A DNA stretch of 53,477 bases from an uncultured Alphaproteobacteria bacterium (lineage in GTDB: Bacteria > Pseudomonadota > Alphaproteobacteria > RF32 > CAG-239), in assembly GCA_947588275.1 (NCBI GenBank), contig CANPYJ010000006.1, positions 1 to 53,477 of the forward strand, in the 5' to 3' direction. The notes below the pieces were generated by a model. It had not been told where the DNA came from. It did not search any database and saw only the letters and a program-made list of their open reading frames with translations. How positions within the stretch are numbered: the stretch's first letter is position 1; each line of letters begins with the position of its first letter. The position numbers and the translations under genes were made by a program. Positions 44,102 to 53,477 of the stretch are shown here, piece after piece.

Positions 44102-44931
44102 ACAATATTAAAAAAATGGTCAAAAAATCGGGAACCTCGTTTTTTTGGAGCCTGCGAATGCTACCGTCGCCCAAACGCAACGCAATGTATACGATTTACG
44201 CTTTTTTCCGCCATATCGACGACATTGTCGACGGCAGCGCTCCGCTTAAAGAAAAAATGGAGCTGATCAACGCTTGGCGGCAGGAACTCAGCAATATTTA
44301 CGACAAAAAAGTGCCCACCACCGACATCGGCCGCCGGATATACAAAAATTGCATGCGTTTCAAGCTGCCCAAGGAAGAATTTATCAAAATGATGGACAGT
44401 ATTTCCATGGATTTGCCGCACCCCCTGCAGGCACCCACGCTTGAAGAGTTCAATCGTTATTGCCGCGGTGTGGCCGGAGTTCCGGGAAGTCTGACTTTGC
44501 GTATTTTCGGTTGTAAAGACGAGAAGTTGATTGAGACATTGTCAACCTCACTCGGCAGAGCTTTGCAAATCACCAACATATTACGCGATGTCAAAGACGA
44601 TGCTTTGGCGCAACGCATTTACATTCCTTCCGAAATGCTGGACAAAGCCGGCATATCCTCGCGTGAACCGGAGACGGTACTGGTTGACAAAAACTTGGCC
44701 ATCGCCCGCGAAGAACTGGCACGTCTGGCCGAAACCGATTACAAGACCGCCTTTGAACTTCTTAAAACCCTGCCGCCCAAAGAAGCGCGTCCGGTTCGCA
44801 TGGTGGCTGCCGTCTACAAACGGTATTTTGATCTTATGAAAAAACGCGGTTGGGAAATTATATCACCCAAGCCGCACTTGAACTGTGCGACCAAGTTTTG
44901 CCTTGTCCTGCGTGCCTTTTTAGGATATTAG
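44098..44931 (+). CDS. hpnD: presqualene diphosphate synthase HpnD
   Basis: A 277-residue paralogue of HpnC. It condenses two farnesyl diphosphates to presqualene diphosphate. Visible motifs are SFFWSLRMLPSPKRNAMYTI, the aspartate motif RHIDDIVDGS (about 40-49), GVAGVPGSLTLRIFG and the second motif LQITNILRDVKDDA. The start ATG overlaps the hpnC stop (ATGA); a longer in-frame version would overlap hpnC by over 100 nt. hpnE follows directly after the stop. Confidence 0.93.
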   Translation: MNNIKKMVKKSGTSFFWSLRMLPSPKRNAMYTIYAFFRHIDDIVDGSAPLKEKMELINAWRQELSNIYDKKVPTTDIGRRIYKNCMRFKLPKEEFIKMMDSISMDLPHPLQAPTLEEFNRYCRGVAGVPGSLTLRIFGCKDEKLIETLSTSLGRALQITNILRDVKDDALAQRIYIPSEMLDKAGISSREPETVLVDKNLAIAREELARLAETDYKTAFELLKTLPPKEARPVRMVAAVYKRYFDLMKKRGWEIISPKPHLNCATKFCLVLRAFLGY

Positions 44932-46002
44932 ATGAGCAGTCGGCCGGCGATTTTTCACATTATAGGCGCCGGCATTGCCGGTTTGTCCTGTGCTCGCATC
45001 CTCAAACAAAAATATCCTCATATTCGCTCGGTTGTCTATGAGGCCGCTGCCGCTCCGGGCGGCCGTTGCCAATCTTTTTACGATGTCGAATTCGGCTGCC
45101 GCATCGACAACGGCACCCATGTCATTATCGGCGCCAACCGCCGAATGTGCCAATTTGTCAACAAGGACGAATGGATAACCGAAGTTCCCCTTTGGAATGT
45201 CGAAACCGACACTCTGGACTCGGACGTCAGCAAAGCTCTGCCGTTTCTTCTCAAATCGGCCTGCAACACCGCCGAACCGGCGCCGGACATCATCCGCCGG
45301 ATAAAACGTCTGACCTTTCCATGGACGCAGGACCGCCGCAAAATTTATTTTTCCAAACATGATTTGAGTCCGCGCATTGTCAATGTTTTGGCCGCTTATG
45401 CCGATGAAATTCACTATAATTGCAAGTTGCTCAAAATCCAAAGCCAATTTGGCCACGCCGTTCAGCTTGATTTTAGTTTCATGTCGGTTGAGCTTGGCGC
45501 CGAAGACCAGGTCATTGTTGCGCTGGACAACCGCAATTGTGCCCGTTTGATGGATTTTCCCGAGCTGCCGCACAACGGCATTATCAACATTTTTTACCGC
45601 ACTTCGCAGCCCATATGTTTACCGCGCGGAGCGTCTGTCGTCGGCATCATCGGCGGCTTGGCCGACTGGGTGTTTATCAGCGACGATTTATTGGGCGTCA
45701 CCGTGTCCGACGTGCAAAAACCGGCGGCGCCGTTGCCTGAGCTTGCCTGTATGGTTTGGCGGCAACTAGACACCCTGCGCGGCGTAAATTCCGCTTTTGT
45801 ACCGTCGTTCAAAGCCCTGTGGCATAAGCAAGCCACCCTGGCACAGGACAGTCTCACCGACAGTCGGCGCCCGCAAAGTGCCGCCACCGTTTTTTCCAAT
45901 GTCTTTATTGCCGGCGACTGGACCATGAAAGGTTGGCCCTGTTGTATGGAAACTGCCGTTTTGTCGGCCGAACGCGCCCTGAAAGCGGCTCTAAAGCGGT
46001 GA
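44932..46002 (+). CDS. hpnE: hydroxysqualene dehydroxylase HpnE
   Basis: A 356-residue FAD-dependent enzyme that reduces hydroxysqualene to squalene. The FAD motif IIGAGIAGLSCARIL (8-22) is followed by VVYEAAAAPGGRCQSFYD and CRIDNGTHVIIGANR; the C-terminal FAD segment is NVFIAGDWTMKGWPCCMETA. It is somewhat shorter than many HpnE proteins (over 400 residues). Its ATG touches the hpnD stop. No squalene-hopene cyclase is in the window, so the product, hopanoids or other, cannot be told from here. Confidence 0.9.
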   Translation: MSSRPAIFHIIGAGIAGLSCARILKQKYPHIRSVVYEAAAAPGGRCQSFYDVEFGCRIDNGTHVIIGANRRMCQFVNKDEWITEVPLWNVETDTLDSDVSKALPFLLKSACNTAEPAPDIIRRIKRLTFPWTQDRRKIYFSKHDLSPRIVNVLAAYADEIHYNCKLLKIQSQFGHAVQLDFSFMSVELGAEDQVIVALDNRNCARLMDFPELPHNGIINIFYRTSQPICLPRGASVVGIIGGLADWVFISDDLLGVTVSDVQKPAAPLPELACMVWRQLDTLRGVNSAFVPSFKALWHKQATLAQDSLTDSRRPQSAATVFSNVFIAGDWTMKGWPCCMETAVLSAERALKAALKR

Positions 46003-46009
46003 CTGCGGC

Positions 46010-46696
46010 TTAATAATCCATCAGCTCCAGCATTTCATCCACCAGCTTGTGCGTGCCTTCATAAATCTGCGGCAGCGAAGTTGCCAGCATATAGCACGGA
46101 GTAGTTACAATCTTGTGTTCCGCGTCTGTACAAACCTCCGTTGCTGACTTGTCTTCGGCCACGGCGCCCATCTTAGCCAAACCGGCGGCCACTTTTTTGT
46201 CGTTGCCCACTGTCAAATGAATATGCTCTTTGCCTAAAACTTTGGCCAACACAACCGGCGCAATGCACATGGCGCCGATGACGATACCTTCCTGATAGCT
46301 TTCTTCCAGCGCCCGCCGCACTTCGACATTGACCTCACAGGCTGAGGCTTTAACGGCAAAATCGCTCAAATTGAGCGCCGCTCCGAAACCGCCGGGAAAC
46401 ACGATGGCGTCAAAATCGCGTGCCTTGAATTCAGACAAGTCTTTAATGTTGCCGCGCGCGATCCGTGCCGATTCGGCCAGCACGTTGCGATTGTCCTCAT
46501 CTCCGGCAATGGCGACCGCATGCCCCGTAAAATGGTCTATTGTGCGCGCCTGCCAAGTGTTGGGAGCAAAACATTGATAAACGCAGCCGGCTTGCTCAAT
46601 GGCCAGCATGGTGCAAACGGCCTCGTGGATTTCCGAACCGTCAAAAACGCCGCATCCCGAAAGCACAACCGCAAATTTTGGAGCCTGTTCCTGCAT
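46010..46696 (-). CDS. elbB: ElbB/ES1 glyoxalase-like protein (DJ-1/PfpI superfamily)
   Basis: A 228-residue cytoplasmic protein with the GATase1 ES1 pattern: VVLSGCGVFDGSEIHEAVCT, CFAPN near 50, the DFDAIVFPGGFGAALNLSDFA stretch, IGAMCIAPVVLAK with the nucleophile-elbow Cys, and TPCYML near the end. E. coli ElbB is reported as a glyoxalase and is historically linked to isoprenoid synthesis; its position after hpnCDE on the opposite strand is suggestive but not proof of a link. It ends 7 nt from hpnE with no terminator between. Confidence 0.92.
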   Translation of the reverse strand: MQEQAPKFAVVLSGCGVFDGSEIHEAVCTMLAIEQAGCVYQCFAPNTWQARTIDHFTGHAVAIAGDEDNRNVLAESARIARGNIKDLSEFKARDFDAIVFPGGFGAALNLSDFAVKASACEVNVEVRRALEESYQEGIVIGAMCIAPVVLAKVLGKEHIHLTVGNDKKVAAGLAKMGAVAEDKSATEVCTDAEHKIVTTPCYMLATSLPQIYEGTHKLVDEMLELMDY

Positions 46697-46804
46697 AAAA
46701 AATTCCTTTTCACACTAAAATAGCTGTTGTAAAACGCATCTAAAGAATTTATAAATGTTTATATTTGATAATATAAGAGATATTTATACGAAAGCAAACA
46801 AAAA

Positions 46805-48067
46805 ATGAACTCACAAATAACTACTCTCAAAAACGGCCTGCGTGTCGTCACCTCCTGCTTTCCGCAGCTTGAAAGCGTGTCTCTCGGTCTGTGGGTTAAA
46901 ACCGGTTCGGCTTATGAAAAACCGGACATAAACGGAATTTCGCACTTTTTGGAACATATGTCGTTCAAAGGTACGACCACCCGCACGGCTTTGCAGATTT
47001 CCGAAGAAATCGAAGACGCCGGCGGACAGTCGAATGCTTATACGGCGCGCGAATTTACGGCTTATTATGCCAAAATGCTCAAAGCCGATGCCGAGCTGGC
47101 GCTTGACGTTTTGGCTGATTCCCTCAAAAACTCGGTTTATCCGGAAGACGAGCTCAAAAAAGAACGCGACGTCGTTATCCAGGAAATCAAGCAGACCATT
47201 GACACTCCCGATGACATCATCTTTGACTATTTTCAGGAAACGGCCTTCCCTGATCAGGCTCTGGGACGCTCAATTTTAGGCAGCGAAGAAAAAGTGCGTT
47301 CATTTTCGCGAGACACGCTGCAAAACTATCTGTCTTCCAATTATGCTGCCGAAAACATGGTTGCCGCGGCGGTAGGAAACATTGATCATGACGCGTTTGT
47401 CAAAATGGTGGAAGACCGTTTGGGAGACTATCAGCGACACACGCATTTCACCCCCGAAAAACAGGTTTATAAAGGCGGTTTTTATATTGAAAAACGTCCC
47501 ATTGAGCAGGTTCATGTTGCGCTCGGTTTTGAGGGACTGCCCTATCAAACCGAAGACTACTATGTAGCACTTTTGCTTTCCAGCATGCTGGGCGGCGGCA
47601 TGTCGTCCCGCCTGTTTCAGGAAATTCGCGAAAAACGCGGGCTGGCTTACTCGGTATACAGTTACACTGCGGCCCATTCGCACACCGGATTGTTTGGAAT
47701 CTCGGCGGCCACCGGTGCGGCAGACCTCAAAAATCTGGTGCCGGTCATCGCCGAAGAGCTGCGCAAAATATGTCAGGACACTTTTACCGAAAAAGAACTC
47801 AAACGCGCCAAAACCCAAATGAAAGCAAGTATGCTCATGGTTTTGGAAACCCCGGCGGCCACCGTGGAGATGCTGGCTCGTCAAATGCTGATTTACAATC
47901 GGCTGATTCCGGTGGACGAGATGGTAGAACGGATTGAAAAAGTTTCGCTGCAAGATGTCCGGCGGCTGGCGCAAAAAATATTCGGCGCCACTCCGACATA
48001 TGCTCTGCTGGGCGCGGTTGACAAACATGTGGAGTATGACGAACTGCAAAAACTGCTGAAATATTGA
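46805..48067 (+). CDS. M16 zinc peptidase (processing-peptidase type)
   Basis: A 420-residue peptidase similar to the mitochondrial processing peptidase beta subunit and bacterial PqqL-type M16B proteins. The inverted zinc motif HFLEH (H47, E50, H51) is in SHFLEHMSFKGT, and the downstream acidic helix is present (LADSLKNSVYPEDELKKERD). The glycine-rich loop SMLGGGMSSRLFQEIREKRG is typical. No signal peptide, so it is cytoplasmic. No SD before the ATG. The next gene follows after 18 nt. Confidence 0.93.
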   Translation: MNSQITTLKNGLRVVTSCFPQLESVSLGLWVKTGSAYEKPDINGISHFLEHMSFKGTTTRTALQISEEIEDAGGQSNAYTAREFTAYYAKMLKADAELALDVLADSLKNSVYPEDELKKERDVVIQEIKQTIDTPDDIIFDYFQETAFPDQALGRSILGSEEKVRSFSRDTLQNYLSSNYAAENMVAAAVGNIDHDAFVKMVEDRLGDYQRHTHFTPEKQVYKGGFYIEKRPIEQVHVALGFEGLPYQTEDYYVALLLSSMLGGGMSSRLFQEIREKRGLAYSVYSYTAAHSHTGLFGISAATGAADLKNLVPVIAEELRKICQDTFTEKELKRAKTQMKASMLMVLETPAATVEMLARQMLIYNRLIPVDEMVERIEKVSLQDVRRLAQKIFGATPTYALLGAVDKHVEYDELQKLLKY

Positions 48068-48085
48068 TACTGACAGGAGCTGCTT

Positions 48086-49153
48086 ATGTCACGTGCGGAA
48101 GATATTTTTCAAAAACTCATTTACTTTGGCGAAGACGCCATTGACGAATTTATCGTCAACCGTCAGAGCGAAGAGTTGTTTCTTGACTTCAAACAGGCTG
48201 TTTCATCCGGCAAAAACTTCACCACGCTGCATCGTGACGACCGCAAAAATCTGGCCAAAGCCATTTCCGGTTTCGGCAACTCCGAAGGCGGCGTAATTAT
48301 CTGGGGCGTTGAATGCTCCCGCGATCAGGAAGTCGGCGATGTCGCCAAAGCCAAAACCAAAATCCAAAATGTCCACCGCTTTCTGAGCTGGGTCGAAAAT
48401 GCCATTTCCGGCTGCACAATCCCTAGTCACAACAAAGTTCGCAATCATATAATCTGCTGCGACAAAAACGGCGACGGCTTTTTGGCCACCTATATTCCCA
48501 AATCCGACATTGCGCCGCTGATGACAACGGGCTCAAACACCATTTACATTCGCTCCGGCTCCAACAATGTGCCGGCGCCCTACGCCGTCATTGCCGGAAT
48601 GTTTGGCCGCGCCCCGCAGCCAAACATTGAGCTGATGATGGGAGACCGCAGTCTTGAAGCCTTGGAGAACGCCGAAGAAGACATGCTCTATCCCAACAGC
48701 ATCGACAACCCGCCCGAACACTACGTAAAAATCTGTTTTTCTCTGCAGGCTTTCAACAGCAGCAACGTCATTGCCCGCGAATTGTATCTTTCCTGCCGTA
48801 CGCTTGAATCCGGCAGCGAATACAACAAAGTGCGTTTTGCCAACTACAATCAAATGGATTACATTCCCGGCATTGAAGGACAGTTGAACCTCATTACCCG
48901 ACCGGAGTTGCGCTTGCCGCCGCGCGGAGTCATTCGCTTTTGCAAAGTAGAAATTATTTTGTCTCCGTTCATTGATGACGATTTCAAGTTGGAAGGCGTT
49001 ATCGGCGCAGACAAAGCGGCACCTCGCGACTTCAGAATTTACATTCCCAAAAACAAGCTGCGTTCGTTTGTCGCCAGAGTTATCCGCGGAGACGAAAGCA
49101 ACACGATGCTGCTGAACGAATTTTTCAACGACTACGTCCTGGGAGAAATCTGA
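48086..49153 (+). CDS. AlbA_2 (Schlafen-like) domain protein
   Basis: A 355-residue protein. The AlbA_2/Schlafen-AAA-like domain lies in about 25-180, with [33 protein letters not shown] and IIWGVECS, then the [15 protein letters not shown] segment. In other proteins this domain binds nucleic acid or accompanies transcription regulators. The C-terminal half (about 190-355) is beta-rich and lacks the winged-helix or ATPase domain often fused to AlbA_2. SD AGGAG is present. rnhA overlaps its stop by 1 nt (TGATG), so the two are coupled; this may hint at a nucleic-acid role. Confidence 0.8.
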   Translation: MSRAEDIFQKLIYFGEDAIDEFIVNRQSEELFLDFKQAVSSGKNFTTLHRDDRKNLAKAISGFGNSEGGVIIWGVECSRDQEVGDVAKAKTKIQNVHRFLSWVENAISGCTIPSHNKVRNHIICCDKNGDGFLATYIPKSDIAPLMTTGSNTIYIRSGSNNVPAPYAVIAGMFGRAPQPNIELMMGDRSLEALENAEEDMLYPNSIDNPPEHYVKICFSLQAFNSSNVIARELYLSCRTLESGSEYNKVRFANYNQMDYIPGIEGQLNLITRPELRLPPRGVIRFCKVEIILSPFIDDDFKLEGVIGADKAAPRDFRIYIPKNKLRSFVARVIRGDESNTMLLNEFFNDYVLGEI

Positions 49154-49638
49154 TGCCCGCGGTAGAAATTTTTACGGACGGCGCCTGTTCGGAAAATCCG
49201 GGAGCCGGAGGCTGGGGAGTAATTCTGCGCTCATCCGGAATAGAAAAAGAACTCTCCGGCGGCGCTCCCGAAACCACCAACAACCGAATGGAGCTGCAAG
49301 CCGTGATTGAGGCTCTGCGCGCCCTCAAAAAACAATGCGACGTCACTTTGCACACCGACAGCCGCTATGTGATGGACGGCGTGACGCAATGGCTGCCGAA
49401 CTGGAAACAAAACGGTTGGAAAACCGCCAACAAAAAGACTGCGGTCAAAAATATGGATTTGTGGCAGCAGCTTGATGAACTTTTATCCTCACACCGCATC
49501 AAATGGATATGGATTAAAGGTCACAACGGCCACCCTGAAAACGAACGGGCCGACAAGCTGGCGCGCGATCAGGCCAAGATTTTTGCAGTGTCTAATGCTG
49601 AAGTTTCTCCAAAGTCTGCCGCAGCAACTCATCGTTAA
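49153..49638 (+). CDS. rnhA: ribonuclease HI
   Basis: A 161-residue enzyme that cuts RNA in RNA-DNA hybrids. Catalytic residues are D9 ([11 protein letters not shown]), E47 ([10 protein letters not shown]), D69 ([10 protein letters not shown]), H124 and D134 ([16 protein letters not shown]), nearly the same numbers as in E. coli. The basic handle region [12 protein letters not shown] is present. The last 47 nt overlap the 3' end of the convergent ScsB/DsbD-like gene. Confidence 0.96.
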   Translation: MPAVEIFTDGACSENPGAGGWGVILRSSGIEKELSGGAPETTNNRMELQAVIEALRALKKQCDVTLHTDSRYVMDGVTQWLPNWKQNGWKTANKKTAVKNMDLWQQLDELLSSHRIKWIWIKGHNGHPENERADKLARDQAKIFAVSNAEVSPKSAAATHR

Positions 49639-52267
49639 GAACTTCCTGCAGAACCATACCTTCGGGAATACGAGGTGTAAACACGACATAAAAAGGCAGC
49701 CCGCTGCGCCCGAATTTTTGCATAAATCGCAGCACATCTTCCTGATATCCGGTCCAATCCAGCTCTAAAACCACAATATTATATTTATCAATAATTTCCT
49801 GCACGCGCGGCGACTCAAATGCCGCAAAATCATTATACGCACAAGTCAGACACCAATCCGCGCCGATTTTCACCAAAACCGTTTGTCCGCGCGCCAAAAG
49901 CCGGTCTATCACGCCGCGTTCAAACGTTTCCGTTCGTTGCAGAACAACCATGTCGCGATGCTCGCGCGCCGCCCGCGAAGCGTCAAAATAAGCTCCGGCA
50001 AACAAAACCAAAACCAATCCTGCGACAATCAGGTTTAACACCCGTCGCACCTTAAGATATACCACGGCGTCGCTTTCCTGTTCGTCCAACGCCTGCAAAG
50101 ACGTCTGCCGCAATTTCAAAAGCAGCCACAGTCCCAGCATATAGAGCCCGAAATGCCACCACATGGCACCGTTTGTCTGAGCCGCCAGCAGCGCCGTCAG
50201 CCACAACCATGTTGCCAACAACAAAATTTGCATGAGAGCGTTAATCCAATGCAACCATTTACCGGGCGGCGGTACAAAATAAGCCGTCTCCGGAAAAAGC
50301 GCAAACAAAATGTACGGCAGGGCCAATCCTGCCCCCACACAACCGACCACCGCCGCAATTTGCCATGGCGTTCCGGCCAACGCCGCCCCCAAAGCCGTGC
50401 CTAAATACGGTGCCGTACAGGGGGTAGAAAGCAAAACCAAAAACAATCCGCTCAAAAACTCCGCGGCCGCTTCCGTGCGCTGTTTATTAATGAATTTGGC
50501 AAAAACATCCGGCGGCGGCAAAGTAAACAGTCCGCGCACATAAGCCCCGAAACATCCGATAACAAAGATCATCAGCGTCAAGAACCCGATACTTTGAAAC
50601 TGCATCCCCCAGCCGACGGCGCGTCCGGCCGCTTTAAGACCGAGCAATCCCAAAATCAAAAGTCCAAACGCCGCGGCGATACCTGCCGTATTATAGGCAA
50701 AATGCCGACGGATACGCTCAATATTCATTCCGCCGAAATGGGTTATGGCCAGCAATTTCAATGCCAATACCGGAAACACGCAAGGCATCACGTTAAGCAG
50801 CAGTCCGCCGGCAAACGCCATCAACAGTATCACCGGCCAGGTATATTCCTGCATAAAATCCGCAAAAATTCCCTCTTCGGCAACCATCTGCCGACGCACG
50901 ACCTTATCTGCGGCAACGGCCGCCGTCACGTCAAACCGACGACCGGCCAAACGAGTGGTTCGATCTTTGGGAATCAGACGCGACACAATGCGGTTTCCGT
51001 CAATTCTGGTTCGCGGCGGATAAAATTCTTCGGCGCCTTTGCCCTCAATATAGACCTTAAAATTTGCCGGCGTTTCGTCAGACTCGGCCGCCAGACGCAA
51101 AATTTCGCCTTCATCGGTTTCTTCAACCACCAACCGAAGCAAGCGCAATCCTTTGGTTTCAGATTGCGGCATCTGCCGACGAATCAGGCGCAACGGCACT
51201 TCCATCCGCGAGGGCTCCAAGTCTTTGCCTGCCGCCATGCCCGAAAGTTCCAAAACCGGCTGCAAGACTGCTTTATCACAGACTTCACCGGCGCAGACAT
51301 CAGCCGAAATTTCCGGGCGCAAAACCATCGGTTTGGAAGCATCGGCGGCTTTGGCCTCAAATAAGACATAAACTCGGCCGACATAACCGGTAAGACTGTC
51401 CTTCAACCGAATGTACGCGCGTTCGGGCAGCGGCCACTGCACATTAATCTCTTGCAAATTATCCGACTTTTCAAAAGAAACATGTACACCTGAAAAATCG
51501 CGAAAATCGCGCCGCAACATAAATTTTCCGTCAGAAACAAGCAACTCCAGCGCCCCGACGGCCTTCCCGTCTTTATCCAGCGTTTTATAAGCCGAGAACA
51601 AGCGCGCGGCCGCCGTCTCTCGGTTATCCCATTTACCGACGCCGTCTTCATCCAACAGCGGTTTGCCGTCATAAAGCCCGTATGTAAAGAGTTTTTTCCA
51701 ATCACCGTTAGCCACTATCTGCCGCAACATTTGCAGTTGTTCGGCGCGCGTCAAAGACCCGATGTCACGCGCGGCCTTATCGGCGGCCGCTCGTCGATCT
51801 CGCTCATTATTGGCATAGGTGATTACTTTTTTGAAATCCTGAATAACCAAAGGCTGATCGGACTCCCGATATTTCTCGGCATTCGCAGTCGCATATTCGT
51901 CATCGGCCGCCTGTATGGGAATATCGTTTTCCAGCAAAAAATCCTGAAACATTTTTTGGGCTTGCTGAAATATCCGTCGACCGCGAACGCCCATTCTGAG
52001 CAGAGATTCGCGGGTTGAAACCTCTTTGTCCGTATCATCCGGATGCAAAGCGGCCACGTCATCGGCAAAATTCTCGCGTATCTGAGTTCCGGGATATTTG
52101 ACGTCAAATAAATCGAGTTCTTTTTTATACTCTTCAAAAAGCTGCAAAAAGTCGCGCTGCTGCGGCTCCTCCTGCAGGTCGAGAACGACTTTTCCGCCTT
52201 CTTGCGCCTGTGCCGGCAGCAGCCACAAACATTGCAAAAATACGACAGCTAAAAGTTTATATACCAT
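49592..52267 (-). CDS. ScsB/DsbD-like thiol:disulfide reductase with long N-terminal extension
   Basis: An 891-residue inner-membrane protein that probably carries reducing power from cytoplasm to periplasm. Signal peptide 1-21. Residues about 30-250 are helical, hydrophilic and unlike DsbD. A ScsB-type periplasmic domain follows (about 275-450), with [15 protein letters not shown] and the cysteine pair C325-x4-C330. Then comes an eight-helix CcdA/DsbD core with [14 protein letters not shown] (C496) and [12 protein letters not shown]. The C-terminal thioredoxin domain has ADWCLTC. All three redox-active cysteine pairs are present. E. coli DsbD has 565 residues. No copper or scs operon partner is adjacent. 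Confidence 0.88.
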   Translation of the reverse strand: MVYKLLAVVFLQCLWLLPAQAQEGGKVVLDLQEEPQQRDFLQLFEEYKKELDLFDVKYPGTQIRENFADDVAALHPDDTDKEVSTRESLLRMGVRGRRIFQQAQKMFQDFLLENDIPIQAADDEYATANAEKYRESDQPLVIQDFKKVITYANNERDRRAAADKAARDIGSLTRAEQLQMLRQIVANGDWKKLFTYGLYDGKPLLDEDGVGKWDNRETAAARLFSAYKTLDKDGKAVGALELLVSDGKFMLRRDFRDFSGVHVSFEKSDNLQEINVQWPLPERAYIRLKDSLTGYVGRVYVLFEAKAADASKPMVLRPEISADVCAGEVCDKAVLQPVLELSGMAAGKDLEPSRMEVPLRLIRRQMPQSETKGLRLLRLVVEETDEGEILRLAAESDETPANFKVYIEGKGAEEFYPPRTRIDGNRIVSRLIPKDRTTRLAGRRFDVTAAVAADKVVRRQMVAEEGIFADFMQEYTWPVILLMAFAGGLLLNVMPCVFPVLALKLLAITHFGGMNIERIRRHFAYNTAGIAAAFGLLILGLLGLKAAGRAVGWGMQFQSIGFLTLMIFVIGCFGAYVRGLFTLPPPDVFAKFINKQRTEAAAEFLSGLFLVLLSTPCTAPYLGTALGAALAGTPWQIAAVVGCVGAGLALPYILFALFPETAYFVPPPGKWLHWINALMQILLLATWLWLTALLAAQTNGAMWWHFGLYMLGLWLLLKLRQTSLQALDEQESDAVVYLKVRRVLNLIVAGLVLVLFAGAYFDASRAAREHRDMVVLQRTETFERGVIDRLLARGQTVLVKIGADWCLTCAYNDFAAFESPRVQEIIDKYNIVVLELDWTGYQEDVLRFMQKFGRSGLPFYVVFTPRIPEGMVLQEVLNDELLRQTLEKLQH

Positions 52268-52364
52268 ATATTTTAAACCATAACTAAAATTTGCTTTTCA
52301 ATTTACGATATTTTGTGCTACAATACAAGTAAAGAGTAAAAATATTATCAGTTTTGGGATGCTA

Positions 52365-52934
52365 ATGGGAACTTCAGATTTAAATAACCTTACCGGATGC
52401 TGCCTAATTTCGACGCCGGCGCTGCAAGATGAACCGTTTGAAAAATCGGTCATCTATATTTGCTCGCACGGCAAACACGGCGCCATGGGGTTTGTGGTCA
52501 ACAAAAAAATCAAAGAATTTTCGTTTAGCGATTTGGCTTTGCAACTCCCGATCAACTTCAGCCGCATGACCGCCTCGCTCGATTTGTATCGTGGCGGCCC
52601 GTTGGACAAGGTGCGTGGTTTTGTGCTGCACTCCACCGATTATGTCAATTCCGACAGCATCACTCCGGGCGGCGGCGTCGCCATATCGGCTTCCATAGAC
52701 ATTCTGACCGACATAGCTTATGGCAACGGCCCCAAAGATAACCTGATTGCTTTAGGCTATGCCAACTGGGCGCCCAATCAGCTGGAGCAGGAAATCATCA
52801 ACAACATGTGGCTGGTTGTGCCGGCCTCGCCCGAACTGGTGTTTCATACCAAAGATGAAGAAAAATGGAATTGTGCGCTGGATAACCTTGGCGTAGACAT
52901 TACACGGTTTTGCACGACATTCGGCCGTGCCTGA
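52365..52934 (+). CDS. YqgE/AlgH family protein
   Basis: A 189-residue cytoplasmic protein of the UPF0301 family. Typical features are LTGCCLISTPALQDEPFEKS and VIYICSHGKHGAMGFVVNK at the N-terminus, LYRGGPLDKVRGFVLHS, and LIALGYANWAPNQLEQEI with NNMWLVVPASPELVF. The function of the family is not established. I start at the ATG at 52365, with GGGA 5 nt upstream; an in-frame ATG 6 nt earlier is also possible. It is divergent from the ScsB/DsbD-like gene. Confidence 0.92.
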   Translation: MGTSDLNNLTGCCLISTPALQDEPFEKSVIYICSHGKHGAMGFVVNKKIKEFSFSDLALQLPINFSRMTASLDLYRGGPLDKVRGFVLHSTDYVNSDSITPGGGVAISASIDILTDIAYGNGPKDNLIALGYANWAPNQLEQEIINNMWLVVPASPELVFHTKDEEKWNCALDNLGVDITRFCTTFGRA

Positions 52935-53028
52935 TAAATTGCACGCCCGCCCTTTATTCCTTCGGACAACAGATTATATAATGAACATCATCATAACGAT
53001 GATGCTAATTATAATTACGGAGGAAATA

Positions 53029-53238
53029 ATGACACGAAAAAAACCGATGATGATGTACGATCTCGTGGAAGACAATCTGGCCTTAGTCAGCAAAATCTAC
53101 CAAAGCTTTGAGGCGCTTGAAGAAACTTTGGGCGCGCTCAAAATGGAAGAACCTTTGTTCATGACCTATGCCGCAAAAAAATCCTTCGCTCATAACATTA
53201 TGAAAACCACCAACGGCGCTCATAAGTTCAAAAATTAG
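53029..53238 (+). CDS. small unknown protein
   Basis: A 69-residue, mainly helical protein beginning MTRKKPMMMYDLVEDN. It has no signal peptide or membrane segment. The clear SD GGAGG 5 nt upstream supports this ATG over an in-frame start at 52927, which would overlap yqgE. No family recognised. It has its own terminator. Confidence 0.62.
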   Translation: MTRKKPMMMYDLVEDNLALVSKIYQSFEALEETLGALKMEEPLFMTYAAKKSFAHNIMKTTNGAHKFKN

Positions 53239-53263
53239 CAGTATTCGGAAAAAATCGACACCC

Positions 53264-53297
53264 AAACAATCCTTCGTTGTGCGCGGAGGATTGTTTT
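53264..53297 (+). terminator. intrinsic terminator
   Basis: A 7-bp core stem CAATCCT/AGGATTG extended by A-T pairs, with a 13-nt loop and a T-run. It follows the small gene. From 53298 to the end I see only AT-rich sequence without a supported gene. Confidence 0.8.
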
Positions 53298-53477
53298 TTT
53301 GGGCGGCGACGGGGCGGAAAACGATTATGTCATGTGAAGGTTTGATTGATAATAAAATATTTTTTCTTGCAATAATAAATACTAAAAAATAAACTAAAAG
53401 AAATCACAATTTTAACGGATAAAATAAATTGAAAATTATTGCCTGGAACAGTAATTACTCCTTTAGGACAAAATTCA

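Noticed and set aside
52981..53028. Short repeats CATCATCAT/ATGATG before the small gene at 53029
   Set aside because: The possible stem is short and A/T-rich with a minimal loop, and it has no terminator or known regulatory features.
1..53477. CRISPR arrays, insertion sequences, prophage genes, rRNA
   Set aside because: No regularly spaced repeats, transposase, integrase or phage structural genes, and no rRNA sequence were seen. The window looks like core chromosome.

Overview
The window is a contiguous piece of an alphaproteobacterial chromosome of about 50% GC. It carries lineage markers: the GcrA cell-cycle regulator, a ChpT-type phosphotransferase, a FlaF flagellar regulator, the rpoZ-rsh-acpS-lepB-rnc-era cluster, and the hpnC-hpnD-hpnE squalene genes. 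A full-length pyruvate:ferredoxin oxidoreductase and nagA-nagB suggest an anaerobic or microaerobic, amino-sugar-using, motile bacterium. An uncultured gut-associated relative of Rhodospirillales is my best guess; this is inference. I see no phage, insertion sequence, CRISPR array or rRNA.

Layout. Positions 1-6500 (mostly + strand): tRNA-Met with a clear promoter, a small periplasmic OB-fold protein, a nitroreductase-like protein, motA-motB, an unusual MsrA, nagA-nagB, and a membrane protein with a basic tail. Positions 6500-10650 (- strand): rpmI-rplT-pheS-pheT. Positions 11290-13270: lolD and a lolC/E permease. Positions 13390-17310: a flagellar operon flgF-flgG-flgA-flgH-flaF driven by a near-perfect sigma-54 promoter. 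Positions 17430-24290: an unknown cytoplasmic protein, then rpoZ-rsh-DUF2062-acpS-lepB-rnc-era. Positions 24400-27070: two exported proteins, one with DUF4139. Positions 27150-34720: gcrA, a secreted cysteine-rich protein, tRNA-Gly, a small exported helical protein, nifJ, and two unknown proteins sharing a repeated motif. Positions 34750-38750: pepA, then an HNH-like protein, a SUKH-like protein and tsaC with overlapping ends. Positions 38750-41800 (- strand): an exported protein, chpT, a cheY-like gene and cheR. Positions 41900-46000: trmFO-hpnC-hpnD-hpnE. The rest holds elbB, an M16 peptidase, an AlbA_2-domain protein, rnhA, a ScsB/DsbD-like reductase, yqgE and a small protein.

The most unusual signal is the 196-nt leader between flgH and flaF. 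It holds three CCCCAA elements, two of them in the loops of perfect hairpins. Two of the elements are perfectly complementary over 14 and 12 nt to the ribosome-binding region of flgF, the first gene of the same operon, which suggests a base-pairing RNA regulator of flagellar expression. The flaF product is itself a tandem duplication of the FlaF domain. A second candidate system is the HNH-like/SUKH-like pair at 36365-37799, which has the composition of a nuclease toxin and its immunity protein.

All functional calls are made by reading motifs by eye; no database search was run.
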